A stretch of 64,000 nucleotides of DNA from contig QCCF01000003.1 in NCBI GenBank assembly GCA_003281365.1, positions 62,001 through 126,000 of the forward strand. The letters are read 5' to 3'. The position numbers were made by a program, and so were the translations under genes. This document shows positions 28,904 to 38,538 of the stretch, one piece after another. Position 1 is the first letter of the stretch. Each line of letters opens with the position of its first letter. The stretch comes from Prochlorococcus sp. AG-347-K18 (GTDB lineage Bacteria; Cyanobacteriota; Cyanobacteriia; PCC-6307; Cyanobiaceae). The notes beneath the pieces were generated by a model, which made no database searches, had not been told where the DNA came from, and saw nothing but the letters and a program-made list of their open reading frames with translations.

Positions 28904-29815
28904 CTAGAAATCTTCCTCATAACCAAACTCAATTAACCTCGATTCTTTTTTTCTCCAATTAGGAACAACTTTCACAAATAACTCCAAGTGAACAGGACCA
29001 TCAATTAATTTTGACATATTTGATCTTGCTGACTGACCAATAATTTTTAACATTGAACCTTTCTTTCCAATAAGAATACCTTTTTGAGTTGATCTTTCAA
29101 CGATAATAGTGGCCAAAATAGCAGTAAAGCTTTTGCCATTTTTTCTTTTCATTTCCTCTATCTTTTCTATCTTTACTGCAACACTATGAGGGACTTCTTC
29201 TCTTGTATTTATTAATACCTGCTCTCTTACTAAATCAGATAATAAATTATCTAATGGTTGGTCGCATATCATTTCTTCATCATAAAGTTTTGGTCCCTCT
29301 GGAAGAAAAGTTAGTACCATGTCAACTAATTCAGAACATCCCTCTCCTTGAGATGCACTTACAATTTGAAAATTTCTATTAATTCCGAAAAATCTTCTAT
29401 ATTGCTCTATTCGTAAATTTCTAAATTCTTTATTTACCAAATCCCACTTATTTAATACAACAATAAACTCAGTTTTATTTGACACTAAAAAATTCATTAT
29501 ATATTCATCACCTCTACCAGGCTCTTCACTTGAATCAATGACAAAAATAACCATATCAACCCCATCAATAGCAGATTTTGCATTTTTTACTAATATTTCT
29601 CCAAGTCGATGATGAGGCTTATGGACACCTGGTGTGTCGACAAAAATTATTTGTCCATTTTTTGTAGTAAGTATTCCTTTTAATTTATTTCTAGTAGTTT
29701 GTGCTACTGGAGAAGTAATTGTTATTTTTTCTCCAATCAACTTATTTATTAAAGTAGATTTACCTACATTTGGCCTTCCTACTAAAGTTACAAACCCAGA
29801 TCTATAATTAGTCAA
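28904..29815 (-). CDS. era: GTPase Era
   Basis: A 303-residue GTPase needed for 16S rRNA maturation and 30S assembly. G1 is GRPNVGKST (13-21), G3 is DTPGVHKP, G4 is NKWD; the C-terminal KH domain contains ERSTQKGILIGKKGSMLKIIG. Start is TTG at 29815. Its stop is directly followed by the trmD start at 28903, so the genes are presumably co-transcribed with larB at the end. Confidence 0.95.
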   Translation of the reverse strand: MTNYRSGFVTLVGRPNVGKSTLINKLIGEKITITSPVAQTTRNKLKGILTTKNGQIIFVDTPGVHKPHHRLGEILVKNAKSAIDGVDMVIFVIDSSEEPGRGDEYIMNFLVSNKTEFIVVLNKWDLVNKEFRNLRIEQYRRFFGINRNFQIVSASQGEGCSELVDMVLTFLPEGPKLYDEEMICDQPLDNLLSDLVREQVLINTREEVPHSVAVKIEKIEEMKRKNGKSFTAILATIIVERSTQKGILIGKKGSMLKIIGQSARSNMSKLIDGPVHLELFVKVVPNWRKKESRLIEFGYEEDF

Positions 29816-29853
29816 AGACTTTTAATGTACTAATAATAAAATTCTGATCAAAA

Positions 29854-30381
29854 ATGAAAAAAAAAACCATAAATTTAAAAGAAGCTTCGTTTACTCAGGC
29901 AATAAATATATCAGCACAATGGTGTAAGGAGTGGGGAGAAGATTTACTTAGCGAAGAGGTTTTAGCAGATAGGATTGCAGAACTAATTAAAACAAAAAAA
30001 GGAATTAGAGGATTTTTTGCATACGCCTTATCCGATAAAGATTGTTTATTGTTAGATAAACTCCCTTTTTCACTAATTTTCAAGTTTAACGAGGAAGGGG
30101 ACGCTGTAGTAGAAATAGTAGTAAAAAATTTAATAATGAGTTCTGGTCAAATTATTATTCATCAAAGGAATAATAATCATGAATATGAGGTAGCATCAAG
30201 GAACATTTCAAATAGATGTAAAGCTATATTGAGACTCTTAGAAACAAAATTAGTCACGAAGAAAATTAATCAAGCCCTTAAAGATCTAGATAATATGGGA
30301 AATAGTTTTGATAATTCAATAAAATATGATTCAGAGCAAAAGGATTATATTAAAAAACAAATTCTTGATATCGCCAAATAA
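29854..30381 (+). CDS. conserved cyanobacterial hypothetical protein
   Basis: A 175-residue soluble protein starting MKKKTINLKEASFTQAINIS with WCKEWGEDLLSEEVLADRIAELI following. It is alpha/beta, without membrane segments or catalytic motifs I recognise. The N-terminal helical region and VEIVVKNLIMSSGQIIIHQ strand are ordered enough to indicate a folded protein; I recall relatives restricted to cyanobacteria. It is divergent from era and ends at a bidirectional hairpin shared with the convergent Bax-inhibitor gene. Confidence 0.65.
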   Translation: MKKKTINLKEASFTQAINISAQWCKEWGEDLLSEEVLADRIAELIKTKKGIRGFFAYALSDKDCLLLDKLPFSLIFKFNEEGDAVVEIVVKNLIMSSGQIIIHQRNNNHEYEVASRNISNRCKAILRLLETKLVTKKINQALKDLDNMGNSFDNSIKYDSEQKDYIKKQILDIAK

Positions 30382-30382
30382 A

Positions 30383-30408
30383 AAAGCGTAGATAGTAATC
30401 TACGCTTT
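30383..30408. terminator. bidirectional hairpin terminator
   Basis: AAAGCGTAGAT (30383-30393), a 4-base loop, and the perfect complement ATCTACGCTTT (30398-30408) form an 11-bp stem. A-run before and T-run in the stem end make it usable from both strands, between convergent genes ending at 30381 and 30430. Confidence 0.8.
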
Positions 30409-30429
30409 GAAATAAACAACAAATTATGG

Positions 30430-31167
30430 TTAGTCTCTTCTTCCACCACCTTGAAGAGCGATCATTAATCTTAATATGAAAACGAAAAGATTAATATAAG
30501 TAAGATACATACCTAAGGCTCCTGCGAGATATTGGTCGTCATTGTATCTTCTTGGCATTGTATAAAAATCCACAAAAGACATTGCAACAAATAAAACTGT
30601 TCCAAATCCTGCGATAATTAACTCAAGTCCTGAACCTCCAAACACACCTGGAGCAAAAAATCCTCCAATTATTTGAACAAACATTGCTATCAGTAGCCCT
30701 ATCAACCCAAGACCAACAACACCACTTAGGGCTTGACCAACACTATCACTCATTCTTTGGCCAGTGTAGGAGGCAATGACAAAGGTTATACCTGTTGCTA
30801 AAGCAGCTGTTCCCACAGAACCAATACCAATTGTTCCTATTGCTAACGCAACTATTCCACTGAGAGTGAATCCAGTCAGTAAACTAAATCCAGTTAGTAA
30901 AGGCAAGGCTTTTGCATTGTTTGCATTATTCGCAGCGCTTGTAGCTATAAAAAATAAAATTAACTCTGCAATTAAAGCAACTATTGAAAGAGGCTGAAAA
31001 AGCGTAGGGTTGGTAGCTATTAGTGAGATACCTGCTAAAACACCTAAAGAAGTTAGCACCATACCTCCACCTACATAGGGCAAAGCTTTTTGAACAACAT
31101 TAGGACCAACAATTGAGCTGGTTTGTGCTTCACGAATAGCTTGATTGAAATTACTACTTGCTGGCAT
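30430..31167 (-). CDS. Bax inhibitor-1/YccA family membrane protein
   Basis: A 245-residue integral membrane protein of the Bax inhibitor-1 superfamily with about seven hydrophobic helices. Family features include LLTGFTLSG in the middle and the C-terminal DDQYLAGALGMYLTYINLFVFILRLM, in which acidic residues form part of the ion-conducting core of known members. Bacterial members such as YetJ are pH-sensitive calcium leak channels and YccA modulates FtsH; whether either applies here is unknown, though ftsH is also in this window. Confidence 0.85.
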   Translation of the reverse strand: MPASSNFNQAIREAQTSSIVGPNVVQKALPYVGGGMVLTSLGVLAGISLIATNPTLFQPLSIVALIAELILFFIATSAANNANNAKALPLLTGFSLLTGFTLSGIVALAIGTIGIGSVGTAALATGITFVIASYTGQRMSDSVGQALSGVVGLGLIGLLIAMFVQIIGGFFAPGVFGGSGLELIIAGFGTVLFVAMSFVDFYTMPRRYNDDQYLAGALGMYLTYINLFVFILRLMIALQGGGRRD

Positions 31168-31241
31168 TTTGTTTTTTTTAATGTGTTTCTATTCTACTTG
31201 ATTTTTAAAATTTCAGAGTACGGATCTCCAGAGTTAGAAAA

Positions 31242-32198
31242 TTATTGATAAGCCTCAATAATCTTATGCACTAGAGGATGACGAACTACATCCTGAACAG
31301 TTAAATAACAAAATTTTATACCTTCAGTTTTAGAAAAAATTTTTGCCGCTTCGGTAAGGCCGCTTTCCTGATCTCTCTTTAAATCAATTTGAGTAATATC
31401 ACCATTTACAACCATTTTTGATCTATCACCTAATCTTGTTAGAAACATTCTCATTTGAGAGCAAGTAGTATTTTGTGCTTCATCTAGAATTACCAAAGAT
31501 TTATCTAAAGTTCTGCCTCTCATAAATGCTAAAGGAGCAACTTCAATAATTCCTTTATCTATTAAGGAATTTGTTCTCTCAAATCCAAAAATACTATGTA
31601 AAGAATCAAATAGTGGTCTTAAGTATGGATCTACTTTTTGTTGCAAATCACCAGGCAAGAATCCTAAACTTTCACCAGCCTCTACGGCTGGTCTGGTTAA
31701 AACAATTTTCTCTATTTTTTTCTCATTCAATAGTCTTGCTGCACAAACAGTAGCCAAAAATGTCTTCCCAGTTCCAGCGGGACCAATTGCAAAAGTAAGG
31801 TCAAAGTTTTCAATTGATTCGACATATTCTTTTTGCCTTATAGTCCTTGGTCTTAGATATCTTCCTTCTTTAGAACGCGCGAGAACTTTTTTCCCAAGTT
31901 CAGCATGTGAAGAAGACTCTCCCAAATTTAAAGAACTCAAAGCAGCTTTAAGATCAACTTCTGGCACTTCTAATCCTTGTTCCCAAATTGGTCTTGTTAG
32001 CTCTACTAATGCTGATGCTCTCTCAATCTTAGATATGACACCGTTCATCTCAAGTTGTAAGCCTCTTATAGTTAAAGAAACTCCCGTGAGAGACTCAAAC
32101 TTTTTTAAGAAAGAATTTCCAGGACCAGATAATGCTGTAGCAGCATCTGAATTTGGCAAATCAATTGTGAAGTGACCAATTTTGGAAACTTCTTTCAT
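31242..32198 (-). CDS. phoH: PhoH-like ATPase
   Basis: A 318-residue cytoplasmic P-loop ATPase. An N-terminal KH-like region (about 20-70) precedes the PhoH domain with Walker A GPAGTGKTFLA and Walker B LVILDEAQNTT; the RPAVEAGESLGFLPGDLQQKVDPYLRPL segment is hallmark. In E. coli the family was linked to phosphate starvation and RNA metabolism; in marine cyanobacteria and phages its role is unclear. It lies 36 bp downstream of rpsP on the same strand. Confidence 0.93.
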   Translation of the reverse strand: MKEVSKIGHFTIDLPNSDAATALSGPGNSFLKKFESLTGVSLTIRGLQLEMNGVISKIERASALVELTRPIWEQGLEVPEVDLKAALSSLNLGESSSHAELGKKVLARSKEGRYLRPRTIRQKEYVESIENFDLTFAIGPAGTGKTFLATVCAARLLNEKKIEKIVLTRPAVEAGESLGFLPGDLQQKVDPYLRPLFDSLHSIFGFERTNSLIDKGIIEVAPLAFMRGRTLDKSLVILDEAQNTTCSQMRMFLTRLGDRSKMVVNGDITQIDLKRDQESGLTEAAKIFSKTEGIKFCYLTVQDVVRHPLVHKIIEAYQ

Positions 32199-32234
32199 TT
32201 AGTTAGTGTATAAGAATAAAAATTTATCAAACCA

Positions 32235-32621
32235 CTAGCTTTTAGCTTCGTTACTGTCGCTTTCAGCTTCGTTACTTTCGCTTTCAGCTTTTGTAACATC
32301 ACTTTCTTCATTTTTGGTTTTAGCCTTAGTTGCTTTTTCCTTCTCTAACTTTGCTTTTCCTATAGCGATAGAAGGTCTTTCTATTTTTTCTAATAAGCCA
32401 CCTTTTTCTAATAAAGTCCTAACAACATCAGTTGGTTGAGCACCCTGAGTAAGTCTTTTTCTTAATGCTTCAGTGTCGAGTCTTGTTTCTTTAGTTCTTG
32501 GGTTATAAAAACCTAGTTCTTGTAATGGTCTACCATCTCTTCTGGAAGTACTACTGCATGCAACAATTCTGAAACTTGCCTCTTTTTTCTTTCCAAAGCG
32601 CTTAAGGCGCAATTTAATCAT
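32235..32621 (-). CDS. rpsP: 30S ribosomal protein S16
   Basis: A 128-residue S16: the first 80 residues ([20 protein letters not shown]...) are the conserved core, while the tail from about residue 85 is a Lys-rich then acidic extension with repeats of the form [15 protein letters not shown]16 is usually about 80-90 residues, so the tail is an addition of low complexity; the corresponding DNA (about 32244-32300) is an imperfect 24-bp repeat. It is in the ffh-rpsP-phoH series on one strand, paralleling the ffh-rpsP order of many bacteria. Confidence 0.95.
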   Translation of the reverse strand: MIKLRLKRFGKKKEASFRIVACSSTSRRDGRPLQELGFYNPRTKETRLDTEALRKRLTQGAQPTDVVRTLLEKGGLLEKIERPSIAIGKAKLEKEKATKAKTKNEESDVTKAESESNEAESDSNEAKS

Positions 32622-32675
32622 CTTAAATCAATGCGTTTAGATAATAATATCATTTAAAGGTAAAAATTTAGCAAC

Positions 32676-34127
32676 TTATAAATCAGCAAAACCTTTTTTC
32701 TTCTTATTACTTTTTTGTTTTTTCATTGATTTATTACCACTCACTCCTCCCATTCCTGGCATTCCTCCCATTCCTGGCATTCCTCCCATTCCTGGCATTC
32801 CTCCCATTCCTCCCATTCCTGGCATTCCTCCATTAGACATTTGTTTCATGAAGCCTCTCATTCTTTGAAAATCAGCTAATACTTTATCTACATCTTTTGT
32901 CTGATAACCGCTACCTTGAGCGATCCTTTGTCTCCTTGAAGGCTGTGCAGCAAGCACTTCAGGTTTTTGTTTCTCCTCAAGGGTCATCGAAGAGATCATA
33001 GATTCTATTTTCTTAAGTTGATCTTCTCCATCTTTAATCATCCCTTCATCAATTTTATTCATTCCAGGTATTAATTTAATCAATCCACCAAGTGATCCCA
33101 TCCTTTTAATTAATCTCATTTGCTTAACAAAATCATTAAAGTCAAATGTTGCTTCTTGAAGTTTCTTTTGCATCGCTTCTGCATCAGCAAGCTCAACTTC
33201 TTTTTGAGCTTTTTCAACAAGGGTCAATACATCACCCATGCCTAAGATTCTGCTAGCCATTCTCTCAGGATGAAATGGTTGCAGTGCCTCTATCTTTTCG
33301 CCTACACCAATAAATTTGATTGGTTTGCTACTTATTTTTCTTATTGATAGAGCAGCGCCTCCCCTTGAATCTCCATCCAATTTAGTTAGTACTGCCCCTG
33401 TAATCCCGACTTTTTCATGAAATGACTTTGTTAAGTCAGCAGCTTCTTGACCAATCATAGAATCAACAACAAGTAAAACCTCATCAGGATTAGCAACTTC
33501 TTTTATTCGAACCATTTCACTCATCATTGAATCATCGATTTGCAATCTTCCAGCAGTATCAATAATTATCGAGTTATAATTATTTTCGCTCGCATAATTC
33601 AAAGCATCTTTCGTTATCTCTTCTGGTTTACTATTTTTTTCATTCGCCGAATAGACTTCTAATTCATATTGACTTCCTAATGTTTTAAGTTGTTCCACAG
33701 CGGCAGGTCGATAGGTATCTGCAGCCACTAGAAGAACTTTCTTATCTTTTTCCTTCAAATAAAGGCCTAATTTTCCTGTTGCAGTAGTTTTACCAGCCCC
33801 CTGAAGTCCAGCCATTAAAATTACGGTCGGATCGTTTTTATTTTCGTTTAGTGGAGAATTTTCATTCCCCATAATATTTATCAATTCTTTATTTACAATT
33901 TCTATAAATTTTTGACCTGGGTTAACACCCCTCACAACTTCTTCTCCAATAGCTTTATTTTTTACATCCGAAATAAACTCTTTTACAACAGATAAACTAA
34001 CATCAGCTTCTATCAGTGCTCTTTTTACCTCTTTCAAGGCGTCATTGATATTATTTTCACTAATTTTTGCTTCGCCTTTTAAACTCTTTACTGCGTCTTC
34101 AAAGCGTGATGAAAGTTCATCAAACAT
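32676..34127 (-). CDS. ffh: signal recognition particle protein Ffh
   Basis: A 483-residue SRP54 GTPase that binds signal sequences and SRP RNA. The N domain (1-90) precedes the G domain with GLQGAGKTTATGKLG and DTAGRLQ; the M domain has the SRP RNA-binding SRRQRIAQGSG. The C-terminus carries GMGG(MPGMGG)n methionine/glycine repeats and a basic end. The matching SRP RNA gene is in this window at 60.7 kb. Start ATG, 54 bp upstream of rpsP. Confidence 0.96.
   Translation of the reverse strand: MFDELSSRFEDAVKSLKGEAKISENNINDALKEVKRALIEADVSLSVVKEFISDVKNKAIGEEVVRGVNPGQKFIEIVNKELINIMGNENSPLNENKNDPTVILMAGLQGAGKTTATGKLGLYLKEKDKKVLLVAADTYRPAAVEQLKTLGSQYELEVYSANEKNSKPEEITKDALNYASENNYNSIIIDTAGRLQIDDSMMSEMVRIKEVANPDEVLLVVDSMIGQEAADLTKSFHEKVGITGAVLTKLDGDSRGGAALSIRKISSKPIKFIGVGEKIEALQPFHPERMASRILGMGDVLTLVEKAQKEVELADAEAMQKKLQEATFDFNDFVKQMRLIKRMGSLGGLIKLIPGMNKIDEGMIKDGEDQLKKIESMISSMTLEEKQKPEVLAAQPSRRQRIAQGSGYQTKDVDKVLADFQRMRGFMKQMSNGGMPGMGGMGGMPGMGGMPGMGGMPGMGGVSGNKSMKKQKSNKKKKGFADL
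32745..32831 (-). repeat. 18-bp tandem repeat in the ffh C-terminus
   Basis: About four copies of an 18-bp unit (CTCCCATTCCTGGCATTC on the plus strand), one of them shortened, encode the methionine/glycine repeats of the Ffh M domain. The copies are almost identical at DNA level, so the number of units is likely to vary between strains by slippage. Confidence 0.8.
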
Positions 34128-34174
34128 TATTAAATAGTAATTTTAATTATTATAGATGATCTCGAAGTTTATAC

Positions 34175-36268
34175 TTACAAACCACTTATAAAATCAACCA
34201 ATTTCCATGACTTATCAGAAAAACCAAGAATATATTTAACTTTTAGTGGATTCAATGATGTTTCATTAACAAATTCTCCAGAGTTCTTTATAATTTTTTC
34301 TTTATAGTCTAGTTCAACCAAAACAACAATTCTAGAGGAAGTTTGCGATAACAAATCTATTTTCTGCACTACGGAATTAATTTCTTTATAGATTCCTTTT
34401 TTAATATCATTTTGTCTCTCTTCGATTGTTCTATCAATCAATCCATCACTTACAATCTTGGAAAGATTGATTTCAGTCTTTCCGGCTAGGTAATTACTTT
34501 TATTTAAGAGCCAAAAATTAATTAAATTTTTTATCTCTTCTAAAGACGGAGAGGCATTAGTGATTGAGAAGACTTTTGAGAAATTAGCTTTATTAAAAGA
34601 ACTAAGTTCATTTATAGGGTTTTTTTTAATTTCTTGAGAATTTTTTGTCTCACCAACCTTTTGATCCTTGTCTATAGCAATTAAAGATTTATCCCCAAAA
34701 GCTTTTCCTTGAGTTGATTTTTTAGCGTTATTTCTTAAAAATCCAATCCCAAAACCAAAGATAAATAGTATCAAAAACGCATAAAAATATATTAAATAAG
34801 GGGAAAGGTTAATAATCTTTTTATCCTTAAGGAATTCTCCAAAATTAAATTTTAATTCAGCAAATTTTTCATTTAGAAGGTTATAAGCATCAATTGGTTT
34901 AGGTTTTTGAATATCCTCATTCAATTTGTCGTCTTGAATCCCAAACTTTTCAAATTTTTGTTTTATTCCACCTGGCCAAGGTAGGCCACTTTCATCAAAA
35001 TTATCTAATTCACCTTGAGAATCATCATTGTTTTTTGCAGAAGAATCTTTTTTAATCTGTTTTTTCTTAAAGTTAGATTTATGGATAACTTTATTCGATT
35101 TCTTTTCTAATTTCTCAATAAATTCCTGAATTTCCCTATCTTCAAACCAAGAATCTAAATTCACCTCTTTAAGATCAATATCTCGATAACCAACTAATAC
35201 ATCATTTTCTAACCAATTTTTGCAGAAAATACAAATTGCTTCAAGCTCGTTGCCTGAATAATTCTTAAACCAATTTCGTAACTTTTCATCAGAACTGCTA
35301 GAAAACCTTGCTAAGGCCTGATCAATATCTGCTAATAGCAAATCTAAAGAGCCAACAAGAGGCATTGAATCTAGACCAGATAAATTTAGTTTTTTTAAAA
35401 TTCTCCTTGCCTCAATTAATTTTTCTGGTTTTCTTCTTGAGAAACCAATCGCTGTCAATGATAAAAAAGCTAAAAATCCCGCTTCTAGTGATCCTCTTTT
35501 TTGTAGTTCAAGGAACAAATCTATTTGTTCTTGCACTGTTAAATAAGGCTTTATTTGTTGAAAAAAAGCTTCAAATTCCTTTTGATTTAGATAATCTCCG
35601 TATTCTGATTTATTTTTACCTTCCAAACCACCTCTTTTAATTATTAAATTTTCCAGCATACTTAAACCTTTTTTATGAGACTCTTGATCATATAAATCTC
35701 TACTAAGAAGATCTAAAATCCTAAAAGGGAGAAGAGAAGCTAAATCTTCTTCAAGATCTTTCCTTATTTCAACAAGTTTCCCCATTCTTTGAAGAATTTG
35801 AATACCCTCATGTAAAAAATCTGCAGCATTTACATAAGCTCTAAGTTGTTGTTCTTGAATTGCAGAATCTCTAGCTGTTAGAGCAGCCAATAAAGTTAAG
35901 TCAGCTTCTCTACTACTTCCTAAAGCTGGCGTCTGAGGAGGCTGTAGAGCCTTTCTCGCTAATTTAAAAGCTTCTTTTGGGGAACCTGATTCCCAAAGAA
36001 GTATCAATCCTGCAACTTCTCTATTTGAGGAAAACTCTAATCGAGAAGCTCCATTTAGTAACAAGTTTTCGTATTCTCTTCTACTTTCTGGGTCTGTGAG
36101 CAAATCAGCTGTAAGCCTAAGCAACTCTGACCTCTGGGTTAAAACTTCATAAGAAAAACCTTCGTCGGGAGTTTTGTCTAAACGTAATTGAAACGCTCTT
36201 AATATATCCTCTGATGTTGCGGAGGGGCTTACGCCAATTAAACGAAAATGGTCTAAAGGAAGTTCCAA
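34175..36268 (-). CDS. ftn2: cell division protein Ftn2/ZipN (ARC6 homolog)
   Basis: A 697-residue cyanobacterial divisome protein homologous to chloroplast ARC6, which tethers FtsZ to the membrane. The N-terminal J-like domain (MELPLDHFRLIGVSPSATSEDILRAFQLRLD) is followed by a long helical region with Ala/Leu-rich repeats, one transmembrane helix at about 490-510 (YLIYFYAFLILFIFGFGIGF) and a C-terminal ARC6-like (IMS/DUF4101) domain that ends KSWKLVDFISGL. Start ATG. It is divergent from pdhA. Its partner ftsZ is encoded at 59.6 kb. Confidence 0.9.
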   Translation of the reverse strand: MELPLDHFRLIGVSPSATSEDILRAFQLRLDKTPDEGFSYEVLTQRSELLRLTADLLTDPESRREYENLLLNGASRLEFSSNREVAGLILLWESGSPKEAFKLARKALQPPQTPALGSSREADLTLLAALTARDSAIQEQQLRAYVNAADFLHEGIQILQRMGKLVEIRKDLEEDLASLLPFRILDLLSRDLYDQESHKKGLSMLENLIIKRGGLEGKNKSEYGDYLNQKEFEAFFQQIKPYLTVQEQIDLFLELQKRGSLEAGFLAFLSLTAIGFSRRKPEKLIEARRILKKLNLSGLDSMPLVGSLDLLLADIDQALARFSSSSDEKLRNWFKNYSGNELEAICIFCKNWLENDVLVGYRDIDLKEVNLDSWFEDREIQEFIEKLEKKSNKVIHKSNFKKKQIKKDSSAKNNDDSQGELDNFDESGLPWPGGIKQKFEKFGIQDDKLNEDIQKPKPIDAYNLLNEKFAELKFNFGEFLKDKKIINLSPYLIYFYAFLILFIFGFGIGFLRNNAKKSTQGKAFGDKSLIAIDKDQKVGETKNSQEIKKNPINELSSFNKANFSKVFSITNASPSLEEIKNLINFWLLNKSNYLAGKTEINLSKIVSDGLIDRTIEERQNDIKKGIYKEINSVVQKIDLLSQTSSRIVVLVELDYKEKIIKNSGEFVNETSLNPLKVKYILGFSDKSWKLVDFISGL

Positions 36269-36327
36269 ACAAATATCCTATTGAAAATTCTTAGACAAAT
36301 CTTATCAAGTTAAAAATTTTTTTTCAT

Positions 36328-36350
36328 AAGGTCTTACAGACTTTTTAAAA
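36328..36350 (+). promoter_or_regulatory. hairpin with T-run in the ftn2-pdhA gap
   Basis: AAGGTCT, a three-base loop, and AGACTTT pair (one G-T) and are followed by more T and A residues. On the plus strand it has terminator form. It lies between divergent genes, upstream of the probable pdhA promoter, so it might stop spurious transcription rather than attenuate pdhA. Short stem, modest confidence. Confidence 0.3.
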
Positions 36351-36418
36351 AAAATCATGAAAATTGACCATCACACCTTAGAATGTTAACAAATCAAAAC
36401 TTCATTAAGGTAATTTTC

Positions 36419-37456
36419 TTGGAAACACCCGTAGAGAGAATCTCAAATCTTCAAGACTTAACAAAAGCCGAATTAAATCGAGAAACTGGATTATTTCTTT
36501 ATGAAGATATGATTCTTGGGCGAAGATTCGAAGATAAGTGTGCTGAAATGTACTATCGGGGGAAAATGTTTGGTTTCGTTCATTTATATAACGGTCAGGA
36601 AGCTATTAGCACTGGAGTAATTGGTGCAATGAAAAAAAAACATGATTGGTTTTGTAGCACATACCGCGATCATGTCCATGCATTAAGTGCAGGTGTTCCC
36701 TCTTTTGAAGTAATGAGTGAGCTTTTTGGTAAAGCTACAGGGTGTAGTAAAGGTCGGGGTGGTTCAATGCACTTATTTTCGAGAGAACATCACTTATTGG
36801 GAGGATATGCATTTATTGGAGAAGGAATTCCAGTTGCTTTAGGAGCAGCCTTCTCAAGTAAATATAAAAGGGAAATTGCCGGCAATAACAATAGTGACGC
36901 AGTAACCGCTGCATTCTTTGGAGATGGGACTTGTAATAATGGTCAATTTTTTGAATGTTTGAACATGGCTCAATTATGGAAATTGCCAATAATTTTTGTT
37001 GTTGAGAATAATAAATGGGCTATTGGAATGGCTCACGATAGAGCTACCAGCAATCCCGAAATTTGGAGAAAAGCTTCTGCCTTCGGGATGCATGGTGAAG
37101 AAGTTGATGGAATGGATGTATTAGCAGTAAGAGGGGCAGCACAAAGAGCAATCGAGCGTGCTAGAGCAGGAGAAGGGCCAACTCTTCTGGAATGTTTAAC
37201 TTACAGATACAGAGGCCATTCTCTTGCAGACCCTGATGAATTAAGGTCTGAAAAAGAAAAAGAATTTTGGGGGAAAAGAGACCCTATTAAGAAACTAGCC
37301 AAAGAAATTATTGATGGTAAATTCGCGACAGAGGAGGAATTAAAGAGTATTGAAAAGAAAATAGATAAAGAGATCTCTGAATCAGTTAAAAATGCTTTAG
37401 AGGCACCTGAACCACCTTCTGGAGAACTAACTAAATATATTTGGGCTGAAGACTAG
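36419..37456 (+). CDS. pdhA: pyruvate dehydrogenase E1 component alpha subunit
   Basis: Thiamine-diphosphate-dependent decarboxylase subunit of the pyruvate dehydrogenase complex feeding acetyl-Co[29 protein letters not shown] is the conserved start of the domain, and the ThDP motif is [17 protein letters not shown]; the [11 protein letters not shown] phosphorylation-loop region follows. I prefer a TTG start at 36419: an AAGG lies 8 bases upstream, and a TAGAAT -10-like box at 36379-36384 overlaps the ATG at 36383, which would add 12 poorly conserved residues. The E3 subunit lpd is at 46 kb. Confidence 0.93.
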   Translation: METPVERISNLQDLTKAELNRETGLFLYEDMILGRRFEDKCAEMYYRGKMFGFVHLYNGQEAISTGVIGAMKKKHDWFCSTYRDHVHALSAGVPSFEVMSELFGKATGCSKGRGGSMHLFSREHHLLGGYAFIGEGIPVALGAAFSSKYKREIAGNNNSDAVTAAFFGDGTCNNGQFFECLNMAQLWKLPIIFVVENNKWAIGMAHDRATSNPEIWRKASAFGMHGEEVDGMDVLAVRGAAQRAIERARAGEGPTLLECLTYRYRGHSLADPDELRSEKEKEFWGKRDPIKKLAKEIIDGKFATEEELKSIEKKIDKEISESVKNALEAPEPPSGELTKYIWAED

Positions 37457-37457
37457 T

Positions 37458-38399
37458 TTAAATACCACTTGGTAACTTTCTAGTTAAATTTCTTAATTTC
37501 CTAAGTGCTTTAAGTTCAACTTGTCTAACTCTTTCCCTAGAGACTTCTAGCAATCTCCCAATTTCAGCAAGTGTATGTCTTTCATTTCCATCAAGTCCGA
37601 ACCTTAATTTAAGAACATGTTGCTCTTGCTCGCTTAAATGGGTTAACCACTTACCGAGTTGTTCTTGATGCATTTTCTGTTCTACTTGATCTAAAGGCTC
37701 TTCATTATTGCTATCTGCAATTAAATCCCCTAAGAAGCTCCTGCCATCATCACCATTTACTGGAGCATCTAAACTACTTGTTGATAGAGCTTGTCTTAAA
37801 ACAGAATCTAATTCTTCCACATCAATTTCCATTGCTTCTGCAATTTCGATTCTGCTAGGCATAGCACCTAGTTTATGTGCTAGATCTCTACTCACTTTTC
37901 TTATAGATGCCAATCTTTCACTTAGATGAACTGGCAAACGAATTGTCCTTGATTGACAAGCAATAGCTCTTGTCATACTTTGTCTAATCCACCAAAAAGC
38001 GTAAGTAGAAAACTTATATCCTCTGGTGGGATCAAATTTCTCAACAGCTCGCTCTAGACCAAGAGAACCTTCTTGAACTAAATCTAAAAGTTCCAGTCCT
38101 TTCCCTTGATATTTTTTTGCCACACTTACGACTAATCTTAAATTTGCTTTCATCATTCTCTCTTTGGCTCTTCTACCAATTTTTATAGTTCTTTTTTGTT
38201 GCGTCGTAAATTCTTTAGTTTTTTCATTTATTTGGCCATCTTCCGTAATAATCATCATTTTCTGAACTTGATTACCCAATTCAATTTCTTCAGCAGGGGT
38301 TAGTAATGGGACTCTCCCTATATTTTGTAAATACCAACTTATAGGATCATTACCTCTCCTTTTTTGTGGTTCTGTTTGTGCTGGTAGTGATGAAACCAT
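37458..38399 (-). CDS. RpoD-like group 2 sigma factor
   Basis: A 313-residue sigma-70-family factor with region 1.2 (DPISWYLQNIGRVPLLTPAEEIELG), region 2 (NLRLVVSVAKKYQGKGLELLDLVQEGSLGLERAVEKFDPTRGYKFSTYAFWWIRQSMTRAI) and region 4.2 (TLAEIGRLLEVSRERVRQVELKALRKLR). It lacks the long acidic N-terminus of the primary sigma, so it fits the non-essential group 2 factors that cyanobacteria use for light, circadian and stress responses. Which Prochlorococcus paralog it is cannot be told. It converges on pdhA with a 1-base gap. Confidence 0.93.
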   Translation of the reverse strand: MVSSLPAQTEPQKRRGNDPISWYLQNIGRVPLLTPAEEIELGNQVQKMMIITEDGQINEKTKEFTTQQKRTIKIGRRAKERMMKANLRLVVSVAKKYQGKGLELLDLVQEGSLGLERAVEKFDPTRGYKFSTYAFWWIRQSMTRAIACQSRTIRLPVHLSERLASIRKVSRDLAHKLGAMPSRIEIAEAMEIDVEELDSVLRQALSTSSLDAPVNGDDGRSFLGDLIADSNNEEPLDQVEQKMHQEQLGKWLTHLSEQEQHVLKLRFGLDGNERHTLAEIGRLLEVSRERVRQVELKALRKLRNLTRKLPSGI

Positions 38400-38538
38400 T
38401 TTTTGACCTAATAAGGTACTAAAACTTTCCTATATTTTTTTGTAAATAGCTAAATATTTAATGCGCGCTTCAGATTTGCTGTAATATTTGTGTATTTATG
38501 TGTTTAAAACTAAAAATAACTCTCTTAAATTGTTTCTT

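Noticed and set aside
32745..32831. CRISPR-like repeat
   Set aside because: The 18-bp units are back to back without spacers and code for Ffh.
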